A DNA stretch of 64,000 nt from NCBI GenBank assembly GCA_036186865.1, contig AP025045.1:11579360-11643359 (forward strand). The letters run 5' to 3'. The stretch is from Eustoma russellianum (lineage: Eukaryota; Streptophyta; Magnoliopsida; Gentianales; Gentianaceae). The notes beneath the pieces were generated by a model. It saw nothing but the letters and a program-made list of their open reading frames with translations, was not told where the DNA came from and ran no database searches. Of the stretch, positions 55,313 to 64,000 are shown piece by piece. Position numbers and translations under genes: made by a program. Each line of letters opens with the position of its first letter. Within the stretch, counting starts at the first letter, position 1.

Positions 55313-57159
55313 TTATGGAAAGAGATGTGGATATAGCTTCCTCATTTGCTCCTCAAGCTCCCACGTGGCTTCGCGCTCCGTATGATTACTCCACTGAACT
55401 TTGACATACGGAATGACGCGTCGGCGTAGGACTTGATCTTTTCTATCCACTGTCCTTATAGGATGCTCTTCGTAAGTGATATCCTCTTTCACCTCCAACG
55501 GTTGAGCTTCAAGGATATGGCTTGGATCCGATACGTATTTCCTTAGTTGAGACACATGAAACACGTTATGAACTTGGGACAAACTCGGAGGTAAGGCTAG
55601 GCGGTATGCTCCTTCGCCCACTTTGCTAAGTATTTCGTAAGGTCCAATATATCTTGGGCTTAACTTGCCCTTCATTCCGAATCTTGCAACCCCTTTGGTG
55701 GGTGAGACCCGTAGATAGACCTTTTCACCTTCCTCGAACTCAAAAGGTCGCCTCTTGGTGTCAGCCCAACTCTTACTGCGATCTTGAGCCACTTTGAGCT
55801 TCTCTCTTATCACTTTGACCTTTCCAATAGTTTGCTCAACCAACTCGGGTGCAGTGATTGTCCTTTCTCCAACTTCATCCCAACAAACCGGGGATCTGCA
55901 CTTACGTCCATATAGAGCTTCAAATGGCGCCATGCCAATTGCACTGTGATAGCTATTATTATATGAGAACTCCATCAACTTCAGCATGCTATCCCAGTTC
56001 CCTTTAAAATCTAGGGCGCATGCTCTCAACATGTCTTCCAATGTTTGGATGGTTCTCTCGGATTGTCCATCCGTTTGTGGGTGGTATGCGGTACTCATCC
56101 TCAGCTCAGTACCCATCGCCTTCTGAAATGCCCTCCAGAATTTAGAGGTAAACTTGGGGTCACGGTCCGATACAATGCTGACTGGGACTCTGTGTAGGCT
56201 CACAATGTTATCCACATATATATTGGAAAGTTTCTCATACGACGTACCATGTGGCATAGCAATAAAGTGAGCCGTCTTGGTCAATCGGTCTACGATTACC
56301 CAAATCATCTCATTTCCATTTCTGGTCTTGGGTAGTCCCATTACGAAATCCATTGTCACGTGCTCCCACTTCCATTCTGGAATCTCTAGTGGCTTCATCA
56401 AACCACCAGGTCGTTGGTGTTCCGCTTTGACTTGTTGGCATATCAAACATCTTTCAACATATGCTGCTATTGACCTTTTCATCCCTATCCACCAATAGTT
56501 TCTTCGGAGGTCCTTATACATCTTAGTACTTCCCGGGTGGATAGACATCCTTGAGTTATGCGCTTCTTGGAGTAATTCTGTTCGGAGTTCATCTTTACTT
56601 GGCACGCATAACCGGTTTTGAAACCATAGACTTCCATCTTCTCGCAACCGGAAGTCCTTCACTGGTCCTGTGGATACTTTGTCGCGGATTTCTTTCAGTG
56701 CTGGGTCCTCGTACTGCGCTTCTTTAATTCTGTCTACCAAGTCTGGGCTGATAGATAGCGCTGTAAGGACATTTGCCACTGAGTCCACCAATTCGAGGTC
56801 AAATTCCTCGATCTCCCTTTCTAGTGGAGATTGTCTCGCGTGGCTAGACTTTCTACTCAACGCGTCCGCCACTCTGTTGGCCTTACCCGGATGGTAGTTG
56901 ATGGTCAGGTCATAGTCCTTGAGTAATTCCAACCATCTCCTTTGTCTCATGTTCAACTCCTTGTGCGTAAATAGATACTTTAAGCTCTTATGATCAGTGA
57001 ATACTGCACACTTCTCCCCATATAAATAGTGTCTCCAGATCTTAAGAGCAAATACCACAGCTGCGAGTTCCAAGTCATGCGTCGGGTAGTTCTGCTCATA
57101 AGGTTTCAATTGTCTTGATGCGTATGATATGACTCGTTCATTTTGCATCAAGACACAAC
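55313..57159 (-). CDS. TEK-1 gag-pol exon 3: RNase H end, integrase, chromodomain
   Basis: 1847 bases to the stop at 55313. It begins inside RNase H (CVLMQNERVISYASRQL), has VFTDHKSLKYL and the VADALSRK end of RNase H, then integrase: HHCC finger (HPGSTKMYKDL ... CLICQQ), Asp in TMDFVMGLP, Asp in VSDRDPKF, Glu in DGQSERTIQTLE, and the GPY module (RYIGPYEILSKVGEGAY). It ends with a chromodomain (QVLRRRVIPYVKVQW ... EATWELEEQMRKLYP) that binds histone-tail marks in other chromoviruses. No stop interrupts it. Its 5' end joins exon 2 in phase only if 57160-57229 is removed. Confidence 0.92.
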
Positions 57160-57229
57160 CTATAAACAGAACGTTAGTTTGAGACTAGCATGAGTATATA
57201 CGATGCGTTAATGGTAATGATGTACATAC
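57160..57229 (-). other. Intron-like segment 2 of TEK-1 (70 nt, RNase H)
   Basis: On the minus strand it starts GTATGTACATC after exon ...CTAG and ends CTGTTTATAG before GTTGTG. A CTAAC branch-point-like word lies about 15 bases before the AG. The length is not a multiple of three and it interrupts the conserved RNase H sequence between GLG and CVLMQ. Removing it restores frame and family sequence exactly. Confidence 0.82.
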
Positions 57230-58750
57230 CTAGTCCTTTCTTGGACGCGTCACTATAAATCACGAACCCATCGGTGCCGGAGGGTTGTGCCAACACCGGG
57301 GCTGTGGTTAATCTCTTCTTGAGCTCGGTAAAGCTCTGCTCGCATTCGGCAGTCCATTCGAACTTGGTCTTCTTCTGTGTAAGTCGGCTCAATGGAACTG
57401 CTATTGTTGAGAATCCCTCCACAAACTTCCGATAGTAGCCTGCCAAGCCTAGGAAGCTTCTGACTTCAGTCACATTTGTGGGTCTTGGCCATTCCGTGAT
57501 GGCTTCTATCTTCTTAGGATCCACAGAGATCCCATCTTCCGAAATCACGTGACCGAGGAAGGCTACACTTCTTAGCCAAAATTCACACTTGCTGAATTTG
57601 GCATAGAGCTGCTGTTGCCTCAGAATTTGCAATACCACTCTTAAGTGTTCAGCATGAGTTTGTTCGTCTGGGGAATAGACCAAAATGTCATCGATGAATA
57701 CTACTACAAATTGATCCAACTGTTCTCGGAATACAGTGTTCATCAAATCCATGAACGCTGCTGGGGCGTTAGTTAGTCCAAACGGCATCACCAAAAATTC
57801 ATAATGCCCATAACGAGTCCGAAAAGCGGTCTTAGGGACGTCTCCCGCTTTCACGAGCAATTGATGGTATCCTTGACGAAGGTCGATCTTTGAAAACCAT
57901 CGGGCTCCCTTTAACTGATCAAATAAATCCTCAATCCTTGGTAGAGGATATTTATTCTTAATGGTGATCTTGTTCAGTTCCCGATAATCGATGCATAACC
58001 TCATGCTGCCATCCTTCTTCTTTACGAATAACACAGGAGCTCCCCAAGGTGATACACTGGGGCGAATTAACTTCTTGTCCAATAACTCCTGAAGTTGCCC
58101 CTTTAGCTCCTTAAGTTCAGCTGGAGCCATTCTGTAGGGTGCCTTTGATATAGGCTCGGCTCCGGGTATCAAATTAATCTCGAACTCCACTTCTCTCGAT
58201 GGCAGGACTCCCGGTAAATCATCCGGAAATACGTCTTTAAATTTATTGATTACCGGAATTTGATCCATGGAGGGAACTTCCTGCTTCGCATCTAATGCAT
58301 ACACCATAAATCCCTCTGCTCCTTTCCGTAAAGCTTTAAAGGCCTTAATCGCCGTCAGGAATATTTTCTTTGGAGCTTTGGTTATCTTGATATTTCCTTG
58401 TACAGTGACGTCATTCATCTCAAGATCTTTGAGAGTCACTTGCTTGAGTTTACAGTCGATATTGGCATGATTCTTGGTCAGCCAATCCATGCCCAATATT
58501 ACGTCAAAGTCCTTCATCGGAATAGGGACTAGTGTCACTGAAAATACTTTTCCGTCCAACTCCAACTCACAATCTTTGTACTGGTGGTGAGAAATCAGTA
58601 CTTGTTCTCCTGCTGCCTGTGCCCTAAATGGGTTCTCAAGCCATTCGGGTAGACGGTCGAGTCCTTTGGCGAAACGCTTAGAAATGAAGGAGTGACTAGC
58701 TCCACTATCAAATAACACATTTGCGGGTACTTTGTTAACTAGAATCACAC
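57230..58750 (-). CDS. TEK-1 gag-pol exon 2: protease, RT, start of RNase H
   Basis: 1521 bases. It begins within the sequence VILVNKVPANVLFDSGASHSF, with the protease active site DSGA. RT follows: LCIDYRELNKITIKNKYPLP, FSKIDLRQGYHQ, MPFGLTNAPAAF and FIDD catalytic box at 57687-57698. RNase H starts with IYSDASKKGLG. There is no ATG at its beginning, so it depends on splicing (or another recoding event) from gag. Without removal of intron 2 the frame ends 15 residues after GLG. Confidence 0.92.
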
Positions 58751-58858
58751 CTAATCACAAGAGGGTAACACATGAAGGTTTTCACATGACAATATACAAT
58801 CATCATCTTAAAGGACTAAAATTCAGCTTAAACAACTATTATTAAACTTAAGTCGTAC
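58751..58858 (-). other. Intron-like segment 1 of TEK-1 (108 nt, gag/pol boundary)
   Basis: On the minus strand it starts GTACGACTTAAG after exon ...ACAG and ends TTGTGATTAG before GTGTG. It contains a stop in the gag frame (TAA, four codons in), so unspliced RNA ends Gag here. Splicing continues VVTG directly into VILVNK, the junction seen in continuous Tekay frames. AT-rich, as plant introns are. Confidence 0.8.
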
Positions 58859-59942
58859 CTGTCACCACGTTTGCATCCTCCTGGACTTCTGCGTCCGTCA
58901 TCGCGTGGACTCTTGCATTAGGCCTGCCTCTCTGCTGTGGAGCCGGCCCTGGTCCTGCAGCTTGAGGCTTAGGGTTCCATTCAGGGTAGTCCCTGATCCT
59001 ATGACCCGTCTTTCCACATTTGAAACATGCACCGCTAATTTTCCAACATTCGCCCACATGTCTTTTCTGGCAGTGTGGACACTCTGCCGGTGCTTGACGA
59101 TTCTGCTGGTTTTGTTGCGGTGCCCTTTGAGCTGGCCCCGCCTGTCCTTTCCTGGGGATCTTGACCCAACGTCCGGGTCTATTACCACTTTGCTCCACCC
59201 TTGGTCTCTTGCTCGATTCCTCTCGAGTCTCTCTTGGTTGTGACCTGCGCATGTCACTCTCTACACAATAACAGGCATCTAACATTTCTTCGAACGTTTT
59301 TAGACTCAACCCCGCTATGGCAGTCCTTATGCGGGGGTTCAACCCTTCTTCAAATTTTAGCATTTTCATTCTGTTGTTCTCCAAAACCATGGGCGTGAAC
59401 TTACCCAAGGCATGGAACCTATCCGCATAATCTGAAACAGTCATCCTCCCTTGTTCAAATTTATCGAACTGCCTCATCTTCTCCAAAATGGCAGTCTCAG
59501 GCACATAATAATCTTTGTAGGCCTTCACAAACTGACTCCACTGGATAGGAGGGGTCATCTTAGGCAGAATGCCGCTCCACCAGGCGTTAGCTCGGCCAAT
59601 CAGAAATGGCGTGGCTACGTCCACCTTTAGATCTTCAGGCACTTGCACAAGCCTGAAGCACTTTTCTACCTCATCGAGCCAAAACCCAGCCACCTCTGGG
59701 TCAGTAATCCCTTCGAAATTAGGGGCATGCATCTTCCGCATTTCCCCAATGTAATACCTAATGCCGTGCTGAGGCAGTGGAGGCTGTGGTTGCGGTTGTT
59801 GCTGCTGTTGAGCAACCCCTTGTGCTATTACCGTGATAGCGTCAATCAACGCTTGGGTTACTAGTACTGGAGGTGGTGGTGGTGGTGGAGGGTTGTTGTT
59901 TCCATTGCCACCATTTCCTTGATTATCGCGTCTAGGAGGCAT
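58859..59942 (-). CDS. TEK-1 gag-pol exon 1: Gag
   Basis: Gag from the ATG at 59942 (MPPRRDNQG), chosen because TEK-2 Gag opens the same way; an upstream ATG at 60014 adds residues with no gag likeness. It has a Gly/Asn/Pro-rich N-terminus, Gln-rich stretch, Retrotrans_gag core (FEGITDPEVAGFWLDEVEKCF ... DKFEQGRMTVSDYADRF), then two zinc knuckles (CPHCQKRHVGEC and CFKCGKTGHRIRDY). The last Cys of the second knuckle is Tyr (codon 58986-58988, residue 319). Without splicing the frame closes at 58848, giving a 364-residue Gag. With both segments removed the three exons total 4452 bases, a whole number of codons. Confidence 0.92.
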
Positions 59943-60204
59943 TTTCTGCAAGTTCAAGCTTATTAGTACTTGGACAGTTCCAAAATAAGTACTTGGGGTC
60001 CATAATGTGCACAAAGCGAAATTCGTAAACTAATTTAAATAACATATATTGATTGTATTCTATCGCGCTCGTACACATACCCATCCCAATCAAACTTAAA
60101 TCTAAGATTACATACTTAGACTTAAAGATCAACTTAAGGTGAAGATCATATCTTAAGACTCTACATGTCATAACCTAGGTCTCTGAGGTAGATCTGAAGC
60201 CTAG

Positions 60205-60216
60205 GCTCTGATACCA
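60205..60216 (-). other. TEK-1 primer-binding site
   Basis: TGGTATCAGAGC on the minus strand, two bases from the 5' LTR edge (60219). The leader 59943-60204 has no gene. Confidence 0.92.
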
Positions 60217-60922
60217 CCTGTAGCGCCCCGACCCGAACAGCGGAATCCGAACCGGTTCACCCGTCGTAGCTTACTGAGAAGACTACAAGACGTCTCATCT
60301 CTCGAATACACATCATCAATGACGTAAGAGAAATAAGCGCGGAAACATATCATGTCAATCTAAAACATCGAATTAATACGTCAAAGACAACGCGAATAAT
60401 CAAATGTATGTGGTCGCAACCATCTAAAACCTCAAATGAACCACAACTAACTGAAATAAAGGAAAACAGTTTCACTAGTTAATCCAGCTCCACAAACATG
60501 GTCTAGATATCCCACTCAGCCCACTCGTCGTCGTCCTCAATAAAGATCATGTCGTAACTAGGCTCATCTGCAATGACAAAAGTAGTACCCTTAGCGAAAA
60601 ACGCTAGCAAGTAACCCGCTTATAAGACATACGGGATCAACACATGGCAAGACATGAGTAATAGGTAATTCGGGGGAATTGTGGGGCACATGTCTTGTAA
60701 ACTTTCAAATATAGAAATGAGCCACGTAATAGCAAGTACAGCAATTCGAAACGCAATTAACAAATCAATATCAATCAATTAACATGAGCATTCATTTCAC
60801 AACGACTCTCGTGATGCGTGTCAAAATATGCACTACACTACACAATCACATATGCATGAACACTTTCTCTTTTCAAATCAATGCAATGCATGTCACAATG
60901 TCCGGTTCCTAACTCATTTCCT

Positions 60923-61197
60923 TGTAACGCACCCCGGCTTATATTTCCATCCCGGTTAACGTTACAAGCTCGTATGCTCTGTGATGCACCTCGGCTTATA
61001 TTTCCATCCCGATTAACATCACAGATCTCGTAAAACTCTACAATACACCTCGGCTTAAATTTCCATCCCGATTAACATTGTAGAGGACTTTATACCCTGT
61101 AACGCACCCCGGCTTATATTTCCATCCCGGTTAACGTTACAGTCTTTTGTGTCCTGCAATGCACCCCGGCTTAATTTCCATCCCGGTTAACATTGCA
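60923..61197. repeat. Covarying hairpin array, 5' LTR copy
   Basis: Second copy of the five-unit array at 53366-53642, with the same paired arms. One arm base differs in unit 3 (CAATAC versus CAATGC), breaking one pair. Confidence 0.88.
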
Positions 61198-61693
61198 TTT
61201 CACCTTCGCAAATCTGTGCCGAAGCACATCTCTTTTTCCAAAACCTTATGCAGTGCACGTGCCATGATGCAAGACTCCTTCTTTCAATCACACTTCTCTG
61301 TCACATAAGCAATTCACATTCACATGCGCAAGTACAAGTAACACACAAGAGTTCACAGCTTATTCATCAACACTTGAACTTCATCTAGCTCATCAACGCT
61401 CAACCTTGGTTCTAAAGTTCACAACCCAACTAGAGTATCCCTATCTTTCCTTCATTGAGCTCTAAGACACCTGGGACATTCATTTCCTAACCCTCCTAAG
61501 TCATTCACGTCGAAACTCGGTTCGTGAACCCATTGAAATCATCCAGTTGATTCACCTTCCTAACTCGTGTTCCCGAGACTTAGACTACCTTTAATCAGGT
61601 CTTAAGAAGTCTCTAAGGTCACCCGAAGACTCTCCGAACTTCCCTCTTTCTTCCTCTATTTTTCCACAAAACTGACGGACTTCATCCCCTATA

Positions 61694-61949
61694 CTTCGAT
61701 CGATCGATGTCCAGCTGGGGACATCGATCTCTCCACTTCGATCGATCGATGTCCATCTGGGGACATCGATCTCTCAGCCTGTACCTACATCGATCGATCG
61801 ATGTCCGTCTGGGGACATCGATCTCTCAGACCACATGCACATAGATCGATCGATGTCCTTCTGGGGACATCGATCTCTCAGCAACCTATACATCGATCGA
61901 TCGATGTCCTTCTGGGGACATCGATCTCTGACATCGATCGATCGATGTC
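61694..61949. repeat. GATC-rich hairpin array, 5' LTR copy
   Basis: Second copy of 54140-54394, with the same number of units and the terminal 20-bp palindrome at 61930-61949. Confidence 0.9.
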
Positions 61950-62827
61950 TGCGCTCTCCCAAATTTGCTCTGCGTTTTCTGCAACCACCGCAGAACTAAA
62001 AACCCCATACATCCAAACTTCATCCCCAATCACTCCACACCTAATCCCTGCTATAGTTCATGCTTAAACTATAGATGCAACGCTACGCTCCGAGCAAACG
62101 GGATCCAAACCTATCACACACCTTTTCCAACTGCATCACCCCAAAGATTCCACCTTTCTCCCTCAACCCACGCAACCACCCAATCACATCAAGAAGGGAT
62201 TCAAGGGCTAGGGATTTACATGATTTCACATAATCAACAACAACAACAAATGCTTTTCATATACATTGGCCAAATCTCGAAAACCAAAACACATAGATCA
62301 TATGCAAATAATCAAAGAACGAATGTACTACATGGTGATCCAAGTTGATATCAAAATAGGCCGTTTATCTTTCGCAAATCGTAGGAACTTATAAGAAAGT
62401 TACTTGCCTTTGATTACGGAGACGGATTGGAAAACAAACGAATGTTGGACCGGTTCCCGAAAACTATCTTCTTCCTCTATAGAAACGGCTAGGGCAGGGA
62501 GGACAGGAGCGTCGATGTTTTCTGTAAAAGGGAAAAAACTGACGCTTTGTCAGTTTTTATATGGGTAGGGAAAAGTTTGGTGTTTCTAAATTATATCTTA
62601 TTTTCCTATTTTTCTTAAAGGATAAATCCTAATATTTAATTCTAAAAATTAAATACAAATTAATTTCTAATATTTATCCCTTCAATTAATTCTCATCAAT
62701 CCTATCATTTAATTCGTATTTAGTTATGATTGACCGTCATTAATTCCCGTTGACTATCATTAAACTCCGTTTAATTCCTTCTTTGACTTTTAAATATCAT
62801 ACGGAGGGTGCGGGGCATAACAACAAG

Positions 62828-64000
62828 CATGTTCAAGATGAACCTAAGACTCCTTGGGTTCATTTCATTGAACCTTCAACTTGAGCATGTATCACATGCA
62901 CGTCTACACTCTTTGTTTTTTGGATTTTATTTTGTGTCGTGTGATCTTAGTTTTATGTATTTGCTTTGTAGGTAAATTAGGTACAAGAGAATGTTTAAAG
63001 AGAATGTTTGAAGAGAATGTTTCAAGAGAATGTTTGAAGAGAATGTTGAAGAGAATGTCTCAAGAGAATGTTTCAAGAGAATATTCGAAGAGAATGTTTG
63101 TCTATGCTAAGACAAATTCAAAAGTGTCCAAGACAGAGTCTATTGATCAATTTGAAATCAAAGTATCTTCATCCACCAAAGGAGGGGCCGGCCATATGGA
63201 ATTCAAAAAGGGAGATTAACCTGAATTTAAAATTCAGCCACGATTTAAAATTCAAGTTTCAACCAGATTAGGCCTTCAAATTCAAGATAAAGATTTCATC
63301 CATTTTTTTTGGAAGAAACCACACGCCTATCTTGAAGCAAGGATGAGGATAGATCACAAATCAAATTTGAATCCAAGTTTGAATTCAAATTCAAATTCAA
63401 TTTGAATTCAATCTTCAATCAACATTTGAATTCAATTCCAACCACTTTATCATCATCAAATCAAGTCTCCAACAGCCTCATGAGTCATCAAAAACGCCAA
63501 TCTCATTATCAAACATGACCAGATTCATTGAAGATAATGTCTTGCAAGATTTGAAATTTTCGCTAGAATTTGTTTTAGCTTTGAATTTAAGTAATTTTCA
63601 ATTTTCAAACATTGTTAGCTAGATTTATTTTGAATTAGTTCTAGATATTTTAAGGCTCAAGTTCAGCCTATAAATAGAGCCTTAGGGGGACGCTTGAAAG
63701 ACACCTTTTGATGAATAACAATTCTTGATATTTCATTCACTTTGTGTGATACATTGTTTTCTTGGTTTTGCATTAAAAACCTAGGTTAAGATCCTTCAAA
63801 GTTGAGCATATTGAAGGTGTTGCCATTGCTTAAAGGTGCCGTCCAAGAGGGCCGTTTTGGTTTGCCTGATCAACGACCATCTTGAAGTGTTGGTCTTGCT
63901 CATTCGTTTAATCCACACGTTTTTAATCACTAAGGAAGCAAGGGGAAGTCTTCTTCCTTGTGCCTAACCCTTTGTGAAAGACGTTTAGAAGGTGGAATCG
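62828..64000 (+). repeat. CRM-B2 LTR, second part (runs off window)
   Basis: Continues the LTR begun at 52547 after TEK-1. It parallels the reverse complement of 938-2260 with more divergence than the two CRM-B1 copies show from each other, and includes the 13-bp minisatellite (62985-63102). About 140 bases of LTR should remain beyond 64000, so it cannot be told whether this is a solo LTR or a full element. Confidence 0.85.

Larger units (their letters stand above)
52662..62822 (-). mobile_element. TEK-1, Tekay-clade chromovirus with intron-like interruptions
   Basis: A 10.2-kb element with 2.6-kb LTRs (52662-55268 and 60219-62822), PBS, PPT, gag-pol and a C-terminal chromodomain. The target duplication acaag lies at 52657-52661 and 62823-62827. 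The LTR pair differs at roughly 1% of sites by eye. The Tekay assignment rests on Gag beginning MPPRR, the pol style, and a canonical chromodomain after the integrase GPY module. Confidence 0.95.
60219..62822 (-). repeat. TEK-1 5' LTR
   Basis: 2604 bp, matching 52662-55268 with about 1% differences. Both hairpin arrays are present (60923-61197 and about 61694-61949). It is the promoter copy for minus-strand transcription of gag-pol. Confidence 0.94.

Overview
Plant nuclear DNA with essentially no host genes. Almost all of the 64 kb can be assigned to LTR retrotransposons inserted into one another, up to four levels deep. Evidence for a plant: chromovirus-type Ty3/gypsy and Sirevirus-like Ty1/copia polyproteins, TGGTATCAGAGC (initiator tRNA-Met) primer sites, long AT-rich LTRs and 5-bp target-site duplications (TSDs). 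Three CRM-clade (centromeric-type) chromoviruses plus a related non-autonomous array suggest centromeric or pericentromeric DNA of a large-genome angiosperm; that location is inference. The species cannot be told from the sequence.

Informal names used here. CRM-2 is an old, broken CRM element on the minus strand (35062-38311 and 48680-52546) and is the oldest host layer. Three elements interrupt it: TEK-2, a degenerate Tekay-like element (minus; 1-937, 10322-10685 and 31101-35061); the noaCRM array (plus; 38312-48674, TSD ttaac); and CRM-B2 (plus; begins at 52547 and runs off the window). TEK-2 is interrupted by CRM-B1 (minus; 938-10316, rearranged, TSD ttacg) and by CRM-1 (plus; 10686-31095, TSD atgct). 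CRM-1 carries SIRE-1 in its 5' LTR (minus; 11852-23107, TSD gttgg). CRM-B2 carries TEK-1 in its LTR (minus; 52662-62822, TSD acaag).

Likely competent elements: CRM-1 has one uninterrupted 1633-residue gag-pol frame whose last ~64 codons lie in the 3' LTR, as in CRM elements. SIRE-1 has open gag and pol frames and LTRs that seem to differ only by one G in a homopolymer, so it is the youngest insertion. TEK-1 is nearly intact, but its gag-pol frame is interrupted by two GT-AG intron-like segments (108 and 70 nt). Removing them leaves a continuous frame of exactly 1483 codons plus stop.

Most unusual features: (1) the spliced-looking Tekay gag-pol, where splicing could set the Gag to Gag-Pol ratio; (2) a tandem LTR-internal-LTR-internal-LTR array of a non-autonomous CRM derivative encoding a gag-derived protein and an unrecognised acidic, membrane-segment protein in an overlapping frame; (3) two arrays of hairpins in the TEK-1 LTRs, one with arms that covary between units; (4) a rearranged CRM-B1 locus where a duplicated flank and a solo LTR replace the expected 5' LTR. 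All identity statements come from reading by eye; no alignment or database search was run.
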